A stretch of DNA of 64,000 nucleotides from Pseudoscleropodium purum (Eukaryota; Streptophyta; Bryopsida; Hypnales; Brachytheciaceae). The translations under genes were made by a program, and so were the position numbers. This document shows positions 45,131 through 56,960 of this stretch, one piece after another. The notes beneath the pieces were generated by a model. The model was not told where the DNA came from. It made no database searches and saw only the letters and a list, made by a program, of their open reading frames with translations. How positions within the stretch are numbered: the stretch's first letter is position 1; each line of letters opens with the position of its first letter. Where the stretch lies: the NCBI GenBank assembly GCA_963969395.1, contig OZ017805.1, positions 3,534,001 to 3,598,000 on the forward strand, given 5' to 3'.

Positions 45131-47899
45131 GATATTTTTAATCTCTGTAAAGACCCTAAACTCTAAATCCTAAAGAGCCATGCAACTATATATATATATA
45201 TACAAGAGCTTGTATTATTTTTAAATGTGTGCGCAAAAGGGGAATGTACCTAAAAATTCACCCCCCATGAATTGGACATAATTGTAGGTGAATCCTAATT
45301 TGTACAAGATGTGGTGAACGTTCATTGGTTCCCTACCTCCTACATCTACACTCACCTGTGCATTTCTAAAGTCACAATTGAAGCTTCCAACACAAAAGAT
45401 ACATTTGAAAGAATATTTTGTTACAAAGATATCAATGTATACCAATATAATGTAGTTGGAGTTGCACAAGATTTCATTAATTGAAGCCTAAAAACATAAT
45501 GAAATTTTGTAAAGATATACTTAGTAATTAGTTTTCAATGTTTTTCTAAGTACAAACTGATACACAAAGTACAAATTGATGCAATCTGTATGCAAAACTA
45601 TCAGACAAAATTATCAAAATGCATAGCAAACCTTTTTTAATTTTGGTCTATTTGTTGCTGCTATAAGACAATCCCTCCAAAAATTCACCAACAATATGAG
45701 GGCATGATTGAATCTACTATTCTCCCCCAAAATTGTTGACTCAAAATAGAATGCTGCAATTTCAAAGTCGAAATAGAATGCAACTATTTTAGATTCAAAA
45801 TACAATGAGCCTTGAGTGACAATCTTCACTCATTCATTCATCATTTCGTTCTTTTTTGTAAATTATGCCTCTTGCAGACTTTCACCTTTGAGACCACATT
45901 GTTCTCAACATCGCCATCTACAACTTCATTTGTATTTTAGTTGAGGGCATTCTCCACACAAGCCAACATGTCCATCACCATCTCATGATTGCGCAAGTAG
46001 CGCAAGATAGTAGCTTTGAACCACCTACTCCTCATTTGACGCCATCATTTTGAACAACTTCAAAACAAAAAAGTCACGATTTGTAAATAAAAGAAGTGAG
46101 GGAAAATTTTAGCATGGCAACAATTATTTTTCTTAAGTTGCCTTTTAGAGGCACTTATAATGTCTACTAGAGTAACAATTGTTGTAGACAATTATGTATG
46201 TAAAAGCAATATTGTATAGAATGTATCTTAAAACGTATAGTATGTACTTAAACAATGTAAGCATTGTACAATTATTATACTCTCTCATCGTATTCCAAAA
46301 AGAACCATGTACCCCAAGACAATGGAGATCCTCAAAACTATATCTAAACCATTGTGTACCTAACCACGACAATATTGTACTGAAACATTGTACATTCTAC
46401 ATAGTGATTGTACCAAATGATTATGTGAAGGAGGCATATTGTATCTAACAAGTAACAACGTGAAGGCAATATTGATACATTGTGCATATTTTACTTTGAT
46501 TGTATCCAATGAATTCCATAAATAATGCCTACACTTTGAAATCAAGGCGTGTTGAATCTAACAATGTAGATGTTGTATTAAAATATTGTACATTAATTGT
46601 AGCCTTTGAACAACATGGAGATGTAGTGTAAATCAACCACCAAAAAAATGTAATCAAAAAATGAACACCGTAGGTGAGCCTTGCATTCTCAATTGGCCCT
46701 AACATAAATCTAATATCAAGACCAATTCATACCATGAACAAGAAAATCGTTCTAATATGGAGACTAATTCATATTGTAAATAAGCAAAGCATTCTAATCT
46801 CAAAACAGACTGACATCATAAGCAAGACATGCATTCTCAATAAGCATTGGCAAAAATCAACTTTTGTGAAAATTGAACTTGCTAAGTTTAGCGTCCTTCC
46901 TCCTCGCTTCTCTCCATTGAATTTGCAAAGTATAAGTTGAGCTGTGAGGTTGGTTCACTTTCTTCAACTTTTGTTCACAATGCTACAAACTCAAAACTAG
47001 ACACATGCTAGATACTAGCCAAGATTAGAATGTTGCATTTTCTTGAATGTGTAGGAGAGAATGTCGTTGCACAAGCACCTCGGGTAACTTGGACATTGTA
47101 GGTGAATTCTGATTTAGATGATATGTGGTGGATGGCTATTGGTCCTTAATGTACAACAAATACGCACAATATGCTCCATGTATGATGGGCAAATCCTACA
47201 AGCTCATATTGAAAAATGGATCAAAAATCTCCAATAGAGAAAATTAGAACAAAAACATCATTTATAATTAAATGAAATGTTGGCCTATGTCACCAAAAAG
47301 GTCTTCTTAGAGATTCTAAAATTTAAACTGAAAAAAACATTCTTTAAGGTCAAAATTTGGGCCTTGTACTAAAATCACACATTTTCAATGATGTATTTTC
47401 CTAAAACTCTCAAAACCCTAATGAAGTCATTGTACCTTAACATAGACCATTGGATTTAAATATTTAAAATGCAAAAATGAAACCCTAAACTAGGCAAGAA
47501 AAAGTACAACAATGCTAAAGCTGAATTTGTGACAGTACAAACATTTTATGTTTGTACTTCATACTTTGAATCAATAGATGAAAGTCACTTTTTGTTTTGC
47601 ATTTCTCAACGTATACAAGATGTGCTACATTGACATATTTTTTTTTCCAAAAAAACTACTAGAACTATAGTAAAATTGACTCCAAACTTTTGTCCTATGC
47701 AAATATTTTGCCATGATTACGAATTCGGACAACCAGAGTGTGCTTTTACTCAAAGACCTTTCCAGCAAATTAAAAAGATTGGTATTTGCATTTCAAAGGA
47801 CAGGGCTTAGGATTTGAAGAACAAACCCATAAATGCCGAAGGCACAAAGTTCTTGCATAGACTATACTTTGACGTTTAAGAAACCCTCACTAAATGTCT
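45131..47899. other. Unassigned AT-rich DNA
   Basis: An (AT)n run lies at 45186-45202. Minus frames at 45469-45221 and 45829-45614 (NCDFRNAQVSVDVGGREPMN) look somewhat coding-like but are unrecognised. A 60-bp stretch at 45265-45330 resembles 47088-47145 (GGACATTGTAGGTGAATTCTG). The rest shows nothing. Confidence 0.35.
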
Positions 47900-48800
47900 T
47901 TTTTTAGTTGTATATATTTTTGAATTATTCTTATTGAAGTCTAATTTGATCATCAAATATTTGAATTAAAAAATAATTGATTATGATTTTTCTATTCAAG
48001 ATTTTGAACTAGGCTATTGTTTGTAAATTAGACTTAGTTTTGTTAGTATTTATGGCTCTTAGAAATGAGCTTCAAATACACTAGATTTTAGGGAGGTCTT
48101 ATTAAAAGTTTATTTTATTATATGTACAATAGATTCTAAAAAATTATGAAGTCATTAGGATTCTACCTGTTATTAGGCCTTCTTTACCTCATATTTGATT
48201 GGTAACCAGGGTTGACAGGACGTCCAGACGCGGACGCTGTGTCCGCAGCGTCCGCTGACATTCGCGTCCTAGCGGACACAGCGCCCCCTGTCCCCCGTCC
48301 ATCCACTTGTCCGTCCGCCCGATTACGGCCGTCCGATCGACGCGCGGACTGATCTGGTCCACACGATCTGGGCGTCCGCCTCAGGCGGTCGGGCCGTCCG
48401 CCCCGCCCGTCCGCTTTCCGACGGCGGTCGGAACGCTACGTCCGCTAGCGTCCGTGCGTCCGGACGTCCGGAAAACAGACGCTATTTTGGGGCGGACGTT
48501 GAAATTCGTCAACCCTGTTGGTAACCAACTTTTTAGATTTTAGATGTAAAAAGAAGATCGAAGAACTTGAAATCACTTTTGTAGTTTTGACACTATTATG
48601 ATTGAATTTGATAATCATTCAATCTGTAAGTGATATTGTAGTATTTTTTTACTTGTACTTTCTAATATGGCTAGTTTGACTTTGTATGGTTACAATTCCA
48701 AAAGAACTGGTATACTTTATCTAAATGTTTGCTTCTTGTTGAAATTAAAAAAAATTCATAGAAGATCAAGAAAGGCCTTGGGCATTCTGGAGTTCAAGAT
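47900..48800. repeat. Dispersed repeat, copy 2 (MITE-interrupted)
   Basis: Paralogue of 30030-30540 in the same orientation. It shares TTTTTCTATTCAAGATTTTG, GGCTCTTAGAAATGA, CCTCATATTTGATTGGTAAC, then the MITE at 48207-48517, then ACCAACTTTTTAGA and TAGTTTGACTTTGTATGG. Function unknown; non-coding. Confidence 0.7.
48207..48517 (+). mobile_element. hAT-type MITE family 1, copy 2 (CpG-rich)
   Basis: A 311-bp unit with ends CAGGGTTGAC and GTCAACCCTG (perfect 10-bp inverted repeat), flanked by TTGGTAAC at 48199-48206 and 48518-48525. The paralogous repeat at 30271-30278 has a single TTGGTGAC, which confirms the insertion and the 8-bp duplication. The interior is GC-rich with many GTCCG and CGGACG words. 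Confidence 0.93.
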
Positions 48801-50336
48801 TTTGGATAATAGGTATGTTTCAAAATCCAATAGGTCAATCATTGAAATGATATGATTGAGTTAGAAGTGCATATAAATGTACAAACAAAAAATACATAAA
48901 AACTTGTAAATCCACACAAACATTCAACTTGTGTCCATTTTCAAAGTATTCCTATATGAATATTTTTTTAAATTATTCAAAAGTACTTCATCCTTTAATG
49001 GCCACGATTGAATACCAAAAATTACGTAATTCATATAAGACATTGACCTCCAAGAACTCAAAGTTCTCAATACACTCATGAAAATCAAAATGACAAAGCT
49101 CATCATTCTTGATTGACTATAAGAATATAAGTCTTAGAAATTTTGCAATTTAAATGATGACAAAAGTAGTTGTAGAAGGTATAATCCCTCTCCACTATAA
49201 GAATTTAATTAAATATTTCATCTTTAGGCATTTTCCATGATTTTCTACGTGAATTAAGAAAATTTAGAGAAATCATGGCTTGTACTTTAATAGTCAAAGA
49301 AATAAAAAGTCATGGAATTTATAAGAACATGATCGAAAAAAGTTCAACTAATTTTAATTATTCATAAGTAAAAAAACTCATAAGTACATTGCATTCATGG
49401 TCATTTTGAATGAAGTTCTTTGTCTATTCTTAAAGAATTGGGCCTTGTATTTAATAGTTTCAAAAAATAAGAAGTCATGGAATTTCCTAAACCAAAACAT
49501 CCAAAAAAAGTTTTGGAAGTTGTAATTATTCAAAAGTTTACGAATTTGTAATTATATTTCATTTGTGGTCCTTTTCAATCCACGTCTAGGTGAAATTTAA
49601 GAAAATGAAGAGACTGTTTTAAATCAAGTTCTTGATAAATTACCAAAGCCATAGAAAAAATTCACGTCCATTATTTTAATGCACTTCAATCAATAATTTT
49701 TCAATCATCCTCATGATTAAAAATAAATAAAATTCTAGAGTGCTTGCCTTGTTTTTGTTCTAAAGATGATTTGCTGCTTTGTAAAATTGTTTACTAACAT
49801 TTTTAAAGTTATGTAAGAAAAGACTTTACTATTGTCCCACTTCAATAAAGTCTTTTCTTAAATAAAATATTTTGGTCCCTAAAATATTGTTTAAGAATGT
49901 AGGTAAATAAATTATTTAAAAAAAAACTTTACTATTGTCCTACATATTATTTCTTTTATAAATTAAGGTATGTAGGTAAACAATAAAATATTTTTGAATC
50001 ACATTTAAAAAATTGGAAATGAGCCTCAATGAAGGCCTTTAACATATCATTCAGACATGATCCTCAAGTAACCCTTTGCTACTGATATTAATTTTAGTTA
50101 CCAATAGCAAACACTTTATTAACACAATTTCTTAAATATATACAATTCTAGGAAAGCCTCCATCCAAATATAATTTTACTAGTGTAAGGTAACAAAGTTA
50201 ATTTCTAGTCCAATTTGATAAAACAATAGTAAGGTTTTTCCTTAAATCCTTTAAATGCACCTATAGAATTTTTAAAAGCTATTAGAGACTATTAAATTGA
50301 AAAAAAGTCTTAAAACTCTTTGAACACACCTACTGA
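48801..50336. other. Unassigned AT-rich DNA
   Basis: No supported gene. The only distinct structure is the hairpin at 49816-49860, listed separately. Confidence 0.45.
49816..49860. repeat. Perfect 14-bp inverted repeat
   Basis: AAGAAAAGACTTTA at 49816-49829 is the exact reverse complement of TAAAGTCTTTTCTT at 49847-49860, separated by 17 bases. A related half (AAACTTTACTATTGTCC) recurs about 100 bp further on at 49924. It may be the remains of a small foldback element. Confidence 0.7.
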
Positions 50337-50344
50337 ATTCCTAT

Positions 50345-50658
50345 CAGGGTTGACGAATCTCAACGTCCGCCCCAAAATAGCGTCCATTTTCCGGACGTCC
50401 GGACGCACGGATGCTAGCGGACGCAGTGTCCTGACCATCGTCGAAAAGTGGATGGGTGGGGCGGACGCCCAAATCGTGCGGACTAGATCAGTTCGCGCGT
50501 CGATCGGACGGCCGTAATCAGGCGGACAAGCGGATGGGGGACAGGCGGACGTTGCGTCCACCGGGACCGCGAATGTCAGCGAACGCTGCGGACATAGCGT
50601 CCGTGTCTTGACGTCCACAACCGGACATCCCGGACGTCCGGACGTCGTGTCAACCTTG
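50345..50658 (-). mobile_element. hAT-type MITE family 1, copy 3 (CpG-rich)
   Basis: A 314-bp unit in opposite orientation to copies 1 and 2, with ends CAGGGTTGAC and GTCAACCTTG, flanked by ATTCCTAT at 50337-50344 and 50659-50666. Its left 40 bp equals the reverse complement of the right end of copy 2. It is close to the length of copy 2, so about 312 bp is probably the full size. Confidence 0.92.
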
Positions 50659-50666
50659 ATTCCTAT

Positions 50667-52172
50667 GAGGTAAGTCCACTATTAAATTGAGCTCTTTAAG
50701 CATTCATTGAGTTATTCCATAAAAAAATATTTTGTATTTCACAAGTAAATGTCCATCCCTCATATCTTCACTTTAATTTATTTTAGTAATGGAATGTACA
50801 CACTTTGGAAGACCTATGGTGATGAATAGGTACCTAGAATCAAAATATTCCTAATCCTATAGCTATTTCAAAAATACTTAATAAAAAATGAAAGAAAATG
50901 TGTTATAATCAATATTTTTTTCATTTGAGAAAAGATGAATTAAAAATAATTATAGTGAATCTAACCTATAAAAAAAAGCAAACAAACACTCAAATTGGCT
51001 CTTCTACAATACACTATCTTACTTCTAGAATAACAACCTTCAAAAAAATATTCTTTGTATTGAATCCATTTGCAACTATAGGAAATTAAGAACAAGGTAT
51101 AGGCCAATTTATTGATGATGCCTAAAACCGTAGTATGGTGTATTGGAGATAGGGTCTACGGTTTGATATTGCATAGGGTAAGATTGACCCATTTGAAACA
51201 AAAATTCTATTTTTTACTAAATAAAAATAAAGATATTTTTCTATAAATTACTTACTTTGATTAAAATGTAGATGACGTCATAAACATGGATGAATGTAGA
51301 AATAAAGGAGTTAACCATGTCTTAAGTTATTGCCATCATTTTGGCATTTTTTGAAAACTTAAATAAAAAGGGGTAATTCAAGACATCTTCATACTTTAGA
51401 AACCCTACATTAATTTTGGATCTCCGAATATACTTTGAAAGCATGGGATGTTGGTTATGAAGGTGAGGTATTGGGTATGAAGGTTAAGGTTTACAATCTC
51501 AGAGAGGATTGACCCCTCTATTGCCCTGCCAAAGGGTACATGCCAAAAATTGCCCACTAGTTTGTTATGCTCAAATTTTGTATTTAATTATATCCGCTAG
51601 CTAATTTTGGGTATTTGATTATAAATATGAATTCAAAATTTGAAAATTTTATCATGTATGGCAAAGAAAAAAATTTAGGGTTCTTTACAAGGATAAAACA
51701 TGGGGCATTGGAAGGGTTGATCTTCCTTGACCCTCAAATATCGAGGGAGGGTTCAAGGTCTAGGTAACATGGGGCCTAGGTATGGTGTCTCGGATAGTGC
51801 AATCTATTGGGTTGGATATTGAATTTTGTTGTCTTTCTAGTTTACTAGCGCTAGGGTTTTCCATTTTTTTCTCCCATTCACACTTTGCTGCGTCCAGGTT
51901 ATCGCATCGTTGGTTTTCAATCTTTGTATATTGTTGGTTTGCAACCCTAGGGTTTGAGGTATTTTTCCACTCTTTTTTGTGTGCATTGGGAGTGGAAACT
52001 AAAAAGTTTAGGTGCATTTGAAGAGAGGTGCACAATTGTAAAGAGGAGCAAGTCCAAGTTCTGTGAGCGTTCCAAGTTTTGCTTCTAGGTATTGTTTCTC
52101 TTTCTCCCTATTGTGTATATGCATTGAGCTTCTGGTTTAGGATTTTGCTACATCTTTTGTTTACATTAAGTT
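50667..52172. other. Unassigned AT-rich DNA
   Basis: Short frames only. The segment 51780-52080 is less AT-biased, with TTTGCTGCGTCCAGGTTATCG, and could be a decayed exon or leader, but no protein family is recognisable. Confidence 0.35.
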
Positions 52173-52510
52173 TTCGTTACATTGAGCTTTTGATTTGAAG
52201 GTTTAGGTCAATGGTTGGTGTTTTTGACCTCTCCTGTTAGACTTCTCTTGGATCTGCTCACACTTCTACTACATTGCGATTGCTCCAATTTGTCAATATT
52301 GCGGGTTTTTTTCCAATTATTTTAGGGACTTGAAATTTTTCGTTACAATGAACTTGTGATTTGAGGGTTTGGGGTCTATGGTTGGTGTTTCAAACCTCTC
52401 TTGTCGGACTTCTTCTGAATCTGCTCACACTTCTCTTGCATTAGAGTTGCTCCAAATTGTGAATGTTGTGTTCTTTTCTCTGATCAAAGTTTAGAGGACT
52501 TGAAATTTTG
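52173..52510. repeat. 166-bp tandem duplication
   Basis: The block starting TTCGTTACATTGAGCTTTTG at 52173 recurs as TTCGTTACAATGAACTTGTG at 52339. Both contain CTCACACTTCT and end near GGACTTGAAATTTT. Two diverged copies are present. Confidence 0.75.
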
Positions 52511-53479
52511 AAAGAATGAGAGTCGTTTCTATGAATCTTTGTTCCCATTTTTTATTTGGTATTTTGAATATTGTGTTGTAGTTGGGCCATGTTTCTTGGC
52601 TTTTAGTTTCACTTGAAGAGAAATCAGATGAGTAAAATTTGAGACTATCTTCTTTTTTGCATTCAGTTTGAGAGATGAAGTTCTTTCATTTGGTGCATCC
52701 TAGATTTTAGTACTTGTACAATTGTTAAAGGTTTTTTAGTTGCTTTAGGTGTTGCAAACTCCAATCTACTACTATTTCTCTAATCATTGAAGTTGTTTTC
52801 TTTTTGTTGAAGTAATGTGTAGTTTTATTCTAAAGTTGTTAACATGTTTTCATTGCCCATTGTTCTAGATTTCATTGCAAAGCTAGTTTGCAAGGATTGA
52901 AGGGAATACAAGCTAACGAAGTGTTGAAGTAAATACGAAACTAGTTCACGAGGTTGGAAGTTTGCAATCCTCCTCCCATTCAAAAAGTATACTTGTCAGT
53001 TCATTTCAGCAAAATTACTCCACTATGAAAATTCAAGTCAATGCATGTCAATTCAACTCGAAGTCAATCCTATGTAGCTAAAAGTTTTTCTATACGATCA
53101 AAATGAACTTTGGACCGCAATTCTACTTGGATTGAGTAGAACTATGGTCGTCAATTCTACTTGATCCAAGTAGAACTACGATCTTCATTTTTCTACTCCA
53201 TCTAAGTAAAAATGCATTGTGAAAAACAAGCCCTTACAACATTCAAATAATTCTTGATGAATAAAACAAAACAAAATAGCAAACAACAATTGAACTCATC
53301 TACACAGTTCAACTTGAATTGAGTTAAAATAAAGAAAGTAAACTCATAAGAATTTGTTATTACAAATAAAAAACCATTGAACCAAGTTCAGAAGCTCACA
53401 ACATTCCACAAATGATATAACATTGCACTAGACAAATTCGAAGAAGTCGAGGACAAAAAAGTTCTTGGAGAATGTTGGA
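52511..53479. other. Unassigned DNA with small hairpins
   Basis: No gene is supported. Near 53122-53178 two adjacent hairpins occur, TTCTACTTGGATTGAGTAGAA and TTCTACTTGATCCAAGTAGAA, suggestive of a local duplication of a small palindrome. Confidence 0.4.
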
Positions 53480-54720
53480 AATGGCAAGAGCCAAAAAAGG
53501 TGGAGTTCTGGACATTAATATTGGTGCCTACAATGAGTCACCTGAGCTTCAAAACAAAGTTTGTAAATTCACCCACCAACCTACTTGTGTCATTGACTGA
53601 GTTAGTCAGTGAATTCAACCATGGGGGGGATGGCATGATCTTCATGACATGCAAGATAGTTAACCTCGACCAGAAAGAATCCTATATATTTTCATATGTG
53701 GTGGATGCTAAGAAAACTGTCTTAGTATCTTAGACTATTGTCAAAGCCTCAATGATACAGACTACAACAAGTTACTCCAAATCTACACATCTACATTGAC
53801 ATGAAGAGGTGGCAAGGACCAGAGGAGGCTGCATTAAAGCTAAAGCTGTTGCTGTCAAGACTAGTGCAACTAAAGCTCGAATTTCACCAAATGTCCATAA
53901 AGTTGCTTCATAAGGCAAGGGAAATGAAGCCACTCATCGTCAGTTGAGACTACAACAGTCAAGGAGAGGGTCCAAGTTCCATCACCCTCATAATGTCAGA
54001 GACAGGGTAGAGCCGCACTAGGATGAAAAAGACAAGCAATTTGCTTGAGGAGCCCCTTAGGAACTCCTCCTCCAGCTATAAAAAAGGCCACAATTGCCGT
54101 CAAGAAAAAGCCTTCGACCAAAGATAGTATGGTCTTGGAAGTCACAAACATTCCTAGAGACATCGGTGGGGGATTCAAGGAAATTGATTACAAGGAGGCA
54201 ACTTGAATTCAAAGGGAGTATTGGACGGAAGGTATTGATTTCTACATTCCAAAACTGAGAGACAAGTTCGAGATTCCAATCGAGCAACTCAAGACCCCTC
54301 CCCAAAACCTTAATATCTAAGGTTTGGAAGAGCTTGGAGTAAAGAAAGCGTTGAACTATTTGATCAATATGCCGGACACAGATAAGAAGATGACCCTCTA
54401 CGCAATGCCACAGGACCTCACCAAAAAGCTAAAGACATTAGAAGAGATGACGAACGGGAATTTTTGGATGGTCAACGAATAATACATAGTAGAGGCATCG
54501 AAACAAATGTAGAGTACGTTGAAGCTAGCGTCTAAGGCAGTACAATTTAAAATGTAGGAGTACTTTGTGGTCAAGAACAAAGATGACCAAATCATTGGCA
54601 AAATTTTAACCTACTGCAATAGTATAAATCATTTTCAAAACTTCAATCCTACTTGAGCCACCAACATTATTGGTGCAAGATTCATGTGGGAGAAGATGGT
54701 TTGTCTACTTTGTAAGCCCT
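53480..54720 (+). pseudogene. Decayed coding frame, unknown protein
   Basis: The plus strand carries coding-like sequence with several stops and frame changes. The 53500-53733 frame is open for 77 codons. From about 54070 one frame reads KKPSTKDSMVLEVTNIPRDI, EYWTEGIDFYIPKLRDKFEI, LEELGVKKALNYLINMPDTD, MTLYAMPQDLTKKLKTLEEM and KNKDDQIIGKILTYCNSINH, with five or six stops at probable Gln or Trp positions. A preceding Lys/Ala/Thr-rich section (KAKAVAVKTSATKARISPN) is basic. The family is unknown. The general look, and the FEIPIEQL string, faintly recall the relic at 60.9-61.8 kb (SIPFEQL), but I could not align the two. Confidence 0.45.
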
Positions 54721-56747
54721 CAAGTTGGCACTTGGAACTTTAGATTTATTTTTCGTGAATGTTCTGCACTATTTAGTAAATATTTATGCAATTATGCATA
54801 AATTATACTATTTGAGTGAAATTGGTAGGAGTCCCTACCAATAGAGTTAGGAGTCTTCTTAGAAGTAGGAAATATGTTTTTCAACATATTTCTACACTTT
54901 AAGTGTTAGTTGAGAGATTGTGAGGCTAAATAGCATGTTTGAGTGAAAAGTGAGGATATGAAAGTTAGTCAAACTTGGTATCTTGTCCATGTAACAAATG
55001 AACACTAAAGTGCATGTGACAATCTTGCTAAGCATAATAATCGATTTTTAGGTTTAAAGAGTCCATTAGTATGTGGAATCCAATACGTAAAGAATTTAGT
55101 TTTTTTATGTCGGTCTTATTGAAAACTACTAAATATCAACCAAAATCAAGAGTAGACAGAAGAAAGGAAGATCGGAGCTTATAGGGAGGTTTTTTTAAGG
55201 TAAAAGCATGCCAAAAGGTCAATAGAGTAGCCAGTCATCCATGACAAACCCCGGTACCAGAATAATTTCCCCCCCAGGTAGAAATTATGAAGGAGTTGCT
55301 AATTTTAGCATCTTCATAAATAATGCAATTTGAGGTCTGGTTTTGCCCTAAGGTTTTTGGAATTCCCTAAAGGTTGCCAAAAAGTTTTGGGATTTTACAA
55401 GCTTCCATGATGACTCCATAGGAAGTCAACCATGTTTGAAGTTGTTGGTAATTTCATAGAAAATATTAGGAGTGCGGTAAAATCCACTAAAACTTAGGTT
55501 AGTGTTTTGTGTGCTAAAAAAGCACCTTGTTAAATTTGAAGATTTTCTAATAAGCAAAGTATTAGAATCGATGACGACATTAGATTTTCCATAATTACAA
55601 CATGGCGGCAAGTTGACTAGCGAACCAAGAGCTACTTTTTTCATACTTTATTGAATCTTCTAAACAACCCTAGCCACTTAGATTATTCAAAAACTACAAA
55701 TTCCAAAAGTTAGAGTTTTCACTTTTCTTTGAAATTATCGTAAGTGTTTTTTATAAGAAAGAACAACTTAAGAAAAGGGAGAAGGAGAATATTCCAACTA
55801 ATTTGGATCTTCTGAATGTAATGGTGCAATTCGTTTTGTATTTGGAATTATTCCCTAAAAGATAGAGAAGGTCAACTCATAGTTTGACTTTTCTAGCATA
55901 AATTTTGGTAAGTTAAAGTCAATATCCTAAATATTTTGAAGAAAATCTAAGATTTGATTTGATTAGATTTTTAAATCTTTTTTTAAAAAGTCAATTTAGA
56001 CTTATAAGGATTATTTAGGAGTTGACTTTAGATTAAACACAAAATATCTAGAATTAAGGAGGATTTGATTCCACAAAATCTTCCAAAAGTCAATGGATTT
56101 GATTTAGGCATTATTCCTAAGGCTAATTGAGGCTTTTAAGGAACTTGTTTGAGAACCTTCACATTGACTAAAGAAAGATCTATTAGACAAATATTTTAGG
56201 GTAAATTAGGTTAGTTTAGGAAATTACTTAGGTAGGAAAACAAAATATTTTGTGATAAACGAGAAGGTGGGCCCTTTCCCATGGATATATAAGGGCCTTC
56301 CATCCTTGTTTCTCGCAATCCATTTTTGCAATCCATTCTCTTACTACCAAAGCTTTAGCACATTCATGTATTGACAAGTTGTCGAACAAATTTGCTTGGT
56401 GTACCGACACTCAGTCGGACACAATTCTGTCTTGGTACACCACCAATTGTTTGGATGACCAAGTCTCTGCTCTAATTTTGGCTTCTATTAGTAAAGAGTC
56501 TTAACAACTTTGATTTCCCTTAAGATTGCTCAACCTTTGCTAATAAGTTCACGAAGTTCTTAATTTTTTTTATTATTGCTTTCTTTTAGAGTGTTGGGAG
56601 TTGAATTTCCAAACTCATATACTTTGTCATTGAACAAGTACTTGTTTTAAAACTCTTAAGGCGGCAAGGCCAAACTTTGCCAAATGGTTTTTAAATCAAA
56701 TATTTGACCAACTCATGTTGTATAATAAAGTTGGTTTGATTTCGTCT
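54721..56747. other. AT-rich DNA with a promoter-like site
   Basis: No coding frame is supported. The composition and the TATA context near 56286 resemble a U3 region of a decayed LTR, but I could not find matching ends or a duplication. Confidence 0.35.
56286..56292 (+). promoter_or_regulatory. TATA-like box
   Basis: TATATAA in CCATGGATATATAAGGGCC, followed within about 30 bp by a pyrimidine-rich stretch (CTTCCATCCTTGTTTCTC). The context is typical of a Pol II promoter, but no gene can be assigned downstream. Confidence 0.35.
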
Positions 56748-56960
56748 TTAAAGTTCAGTTCAAACGTTGTCATGTGTACCCCTTTTAAAAACTAAAAACT
56801 TAATAATTGTGCTCAAAATTCAAATCTAAAGTTCACTTCAAATGTTGTCATGCGTACCTCCTTTAGGCTTTAAAATTGCAAACTAGCATATGACTTAAAT
56901 ACTAAAGTTCGATTCAAACATTGTCATGTGTGCCTCCTTTAGCATTTAAAATTGAGCTCC
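56748..56960. repeat. Three ~77-bp tandem units
   Basis: Units begin TTTAAAGTTCAGTTCAAAC (56748), CTAAAGTTCACTTCAAATG (56825) and CTAAAGTTCGATTCAAAC (56902), each followed by TTGTCATG and a TACCTCCTTT-like block. Confidence 0.75.

Noticed and set aside
48307..48543. Arg/Pro-rich 78-aa frame
   Set aside because: Entirely within and just beyond the MITE at 48207-48517; not a gene.
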